The notes under the pieces are model-generated. The model had not been told where the DNA came from. It did no database searches and was given only the letters and a program-made list of their open reading frames with translations. This document shows positions 63,791 through 64,000 of a stretch of 64,000 nucleotides of DNA, piece by piece. Location: contig NZ_VRUA01000004.1 in assembly GCF_008017535.1 (NCBI RefSeq), forward strand, positions 186,001-250,000. Reading direction: 5' to 3'. Each line of letters opens with the position of its first letter. Positions within the stretch are counted from its first letter, which is position 1. The translations under genes were made by a program, and so were the position numbers. This DNA comes from Ottowia flava (GTDB lineage: Bacteria > Pseudomonadota > Gammaproteobacteria > Burkholderiales > Burkholderiaceae_C).

Positions 63791-64000
63791 GGTCTACTCC
63801 TTCAAATTGCGTTCCTGGGCCGGCTCCCGGAAATCGGGGTGGGCTGCAGAACGCGCCTACTTGCAGCGACCTACTGCTTCAGGAAAATCCTTTTGCAGCG
63901 GGCTCGCCATCTGCGCTGACAGCTCCTGAATCAGGAGCGATTAAGTGCACGAGGCACGCCAGCGGTCTTGGATGGCCCGGGGCGAAAAACTGCCTCGCCC
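63791..64000 (-). promoter_or_regulatory. rplJ leader (probable L10-binding regulatory RNA)
   Basis: 210 bases upstream of rplJ with no gene. It contains the stem GCTCCT/AGGAGC (63922-63938) and, at the window edge, GGGCGA/TCGCCC (about 63971-64000, minus strand). In bacteria this region carries the L10 leader. I cannot identify the exact kink-turn. rplA is expected beyond 64000. Confidence 0.5.

Overview
The window is high-GC chromosomal DNA from a betaproteobacterium, almost certainly Burkholderiales and most likely Comamonadaceae. Four things support this: the gene orders rplJ-rplL-rpoB-rpoC, yajC-secD-secF and rsmB-DUF4390-NtrY/NtrX; the protein sequences; the single-gene fused indolepyruvate ferredoxin oxidoreductase; and a dispersed short repeat of a type I associate with Comamonadaceae. 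There is no prophage, insertion sequence, CRISPR array or plasmid gene. The window is core genome plus a few lineage-specific cassettes.

Layout. 1-5660: the end of a flavin monooxygenase gene, an IclR regulator and a GMC oxidoreductase (small-molecule catabolism), a secreted protein of unknown function, and argG. 5661-6256: a gene-free stretch with a strong terminator and a possible small RNA. 6257-12330: a TSUP exporter, alr, divergent lplT followed by an EamA exporter, a protein with two degenerate receiver domains, and a glutathione peroxidase. 12388-14699: glcE-glcF without glcD beside them. 14900-15673: a small secreted protein with a C-terminal anchor. 15879-18967: a nitrogen operon (TorF porin, glnK, amt) with a near-perfect sigma-54 promoter and its own terminator; its Amt carries an OmpA-like peptidoglycan-binding domain ahead of the channel. 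19143-22805: a membrane protein, comM, and an Ig-repeat protein ending in an IPTL-CTERM sorting signal. 23167-31589: a YihY-family protein with a long tail, azlC/azlD, fmt, an outer-membrane lipoprotein, def, then divergent LysM protein, dprA and smg. 31669-37531: a DUF1631 protein and yajC-secD-secF. 37805-44349: fused indolepyruvate ferredoxin oxidoreductase, a divergent Lrp/AsnC regulator, and a Tat-exported PhoX-like protein. 44674-48340: mltA, a tiny membrane ORF, an orphan FixJ-type regulator, a lipoprotein lipase and tRNA-Phe. 48376-53941: NtrX-like regulator, NtrY-like kinase, DUF4390, rsmB and a LemA protein. 53953-64000: rpoC, rpoB, rplL, rplJ and their leader.

The two strongest observations follow. 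(1) The Amt-OmpA fusion sits in a sigma-54 operon with an outer-membrane porin and GlnK, which suggests an ammonium-uptake channel tethered to the cell wall. (2) A family of about 50-bp repeats has at least 15 copies here. They sit tightly against gene ends, supply the stop codons of glcF and of the FixJ-type regulator, lie between rpoB and rpoC, and in one case form an in-frame linker inside dprA.
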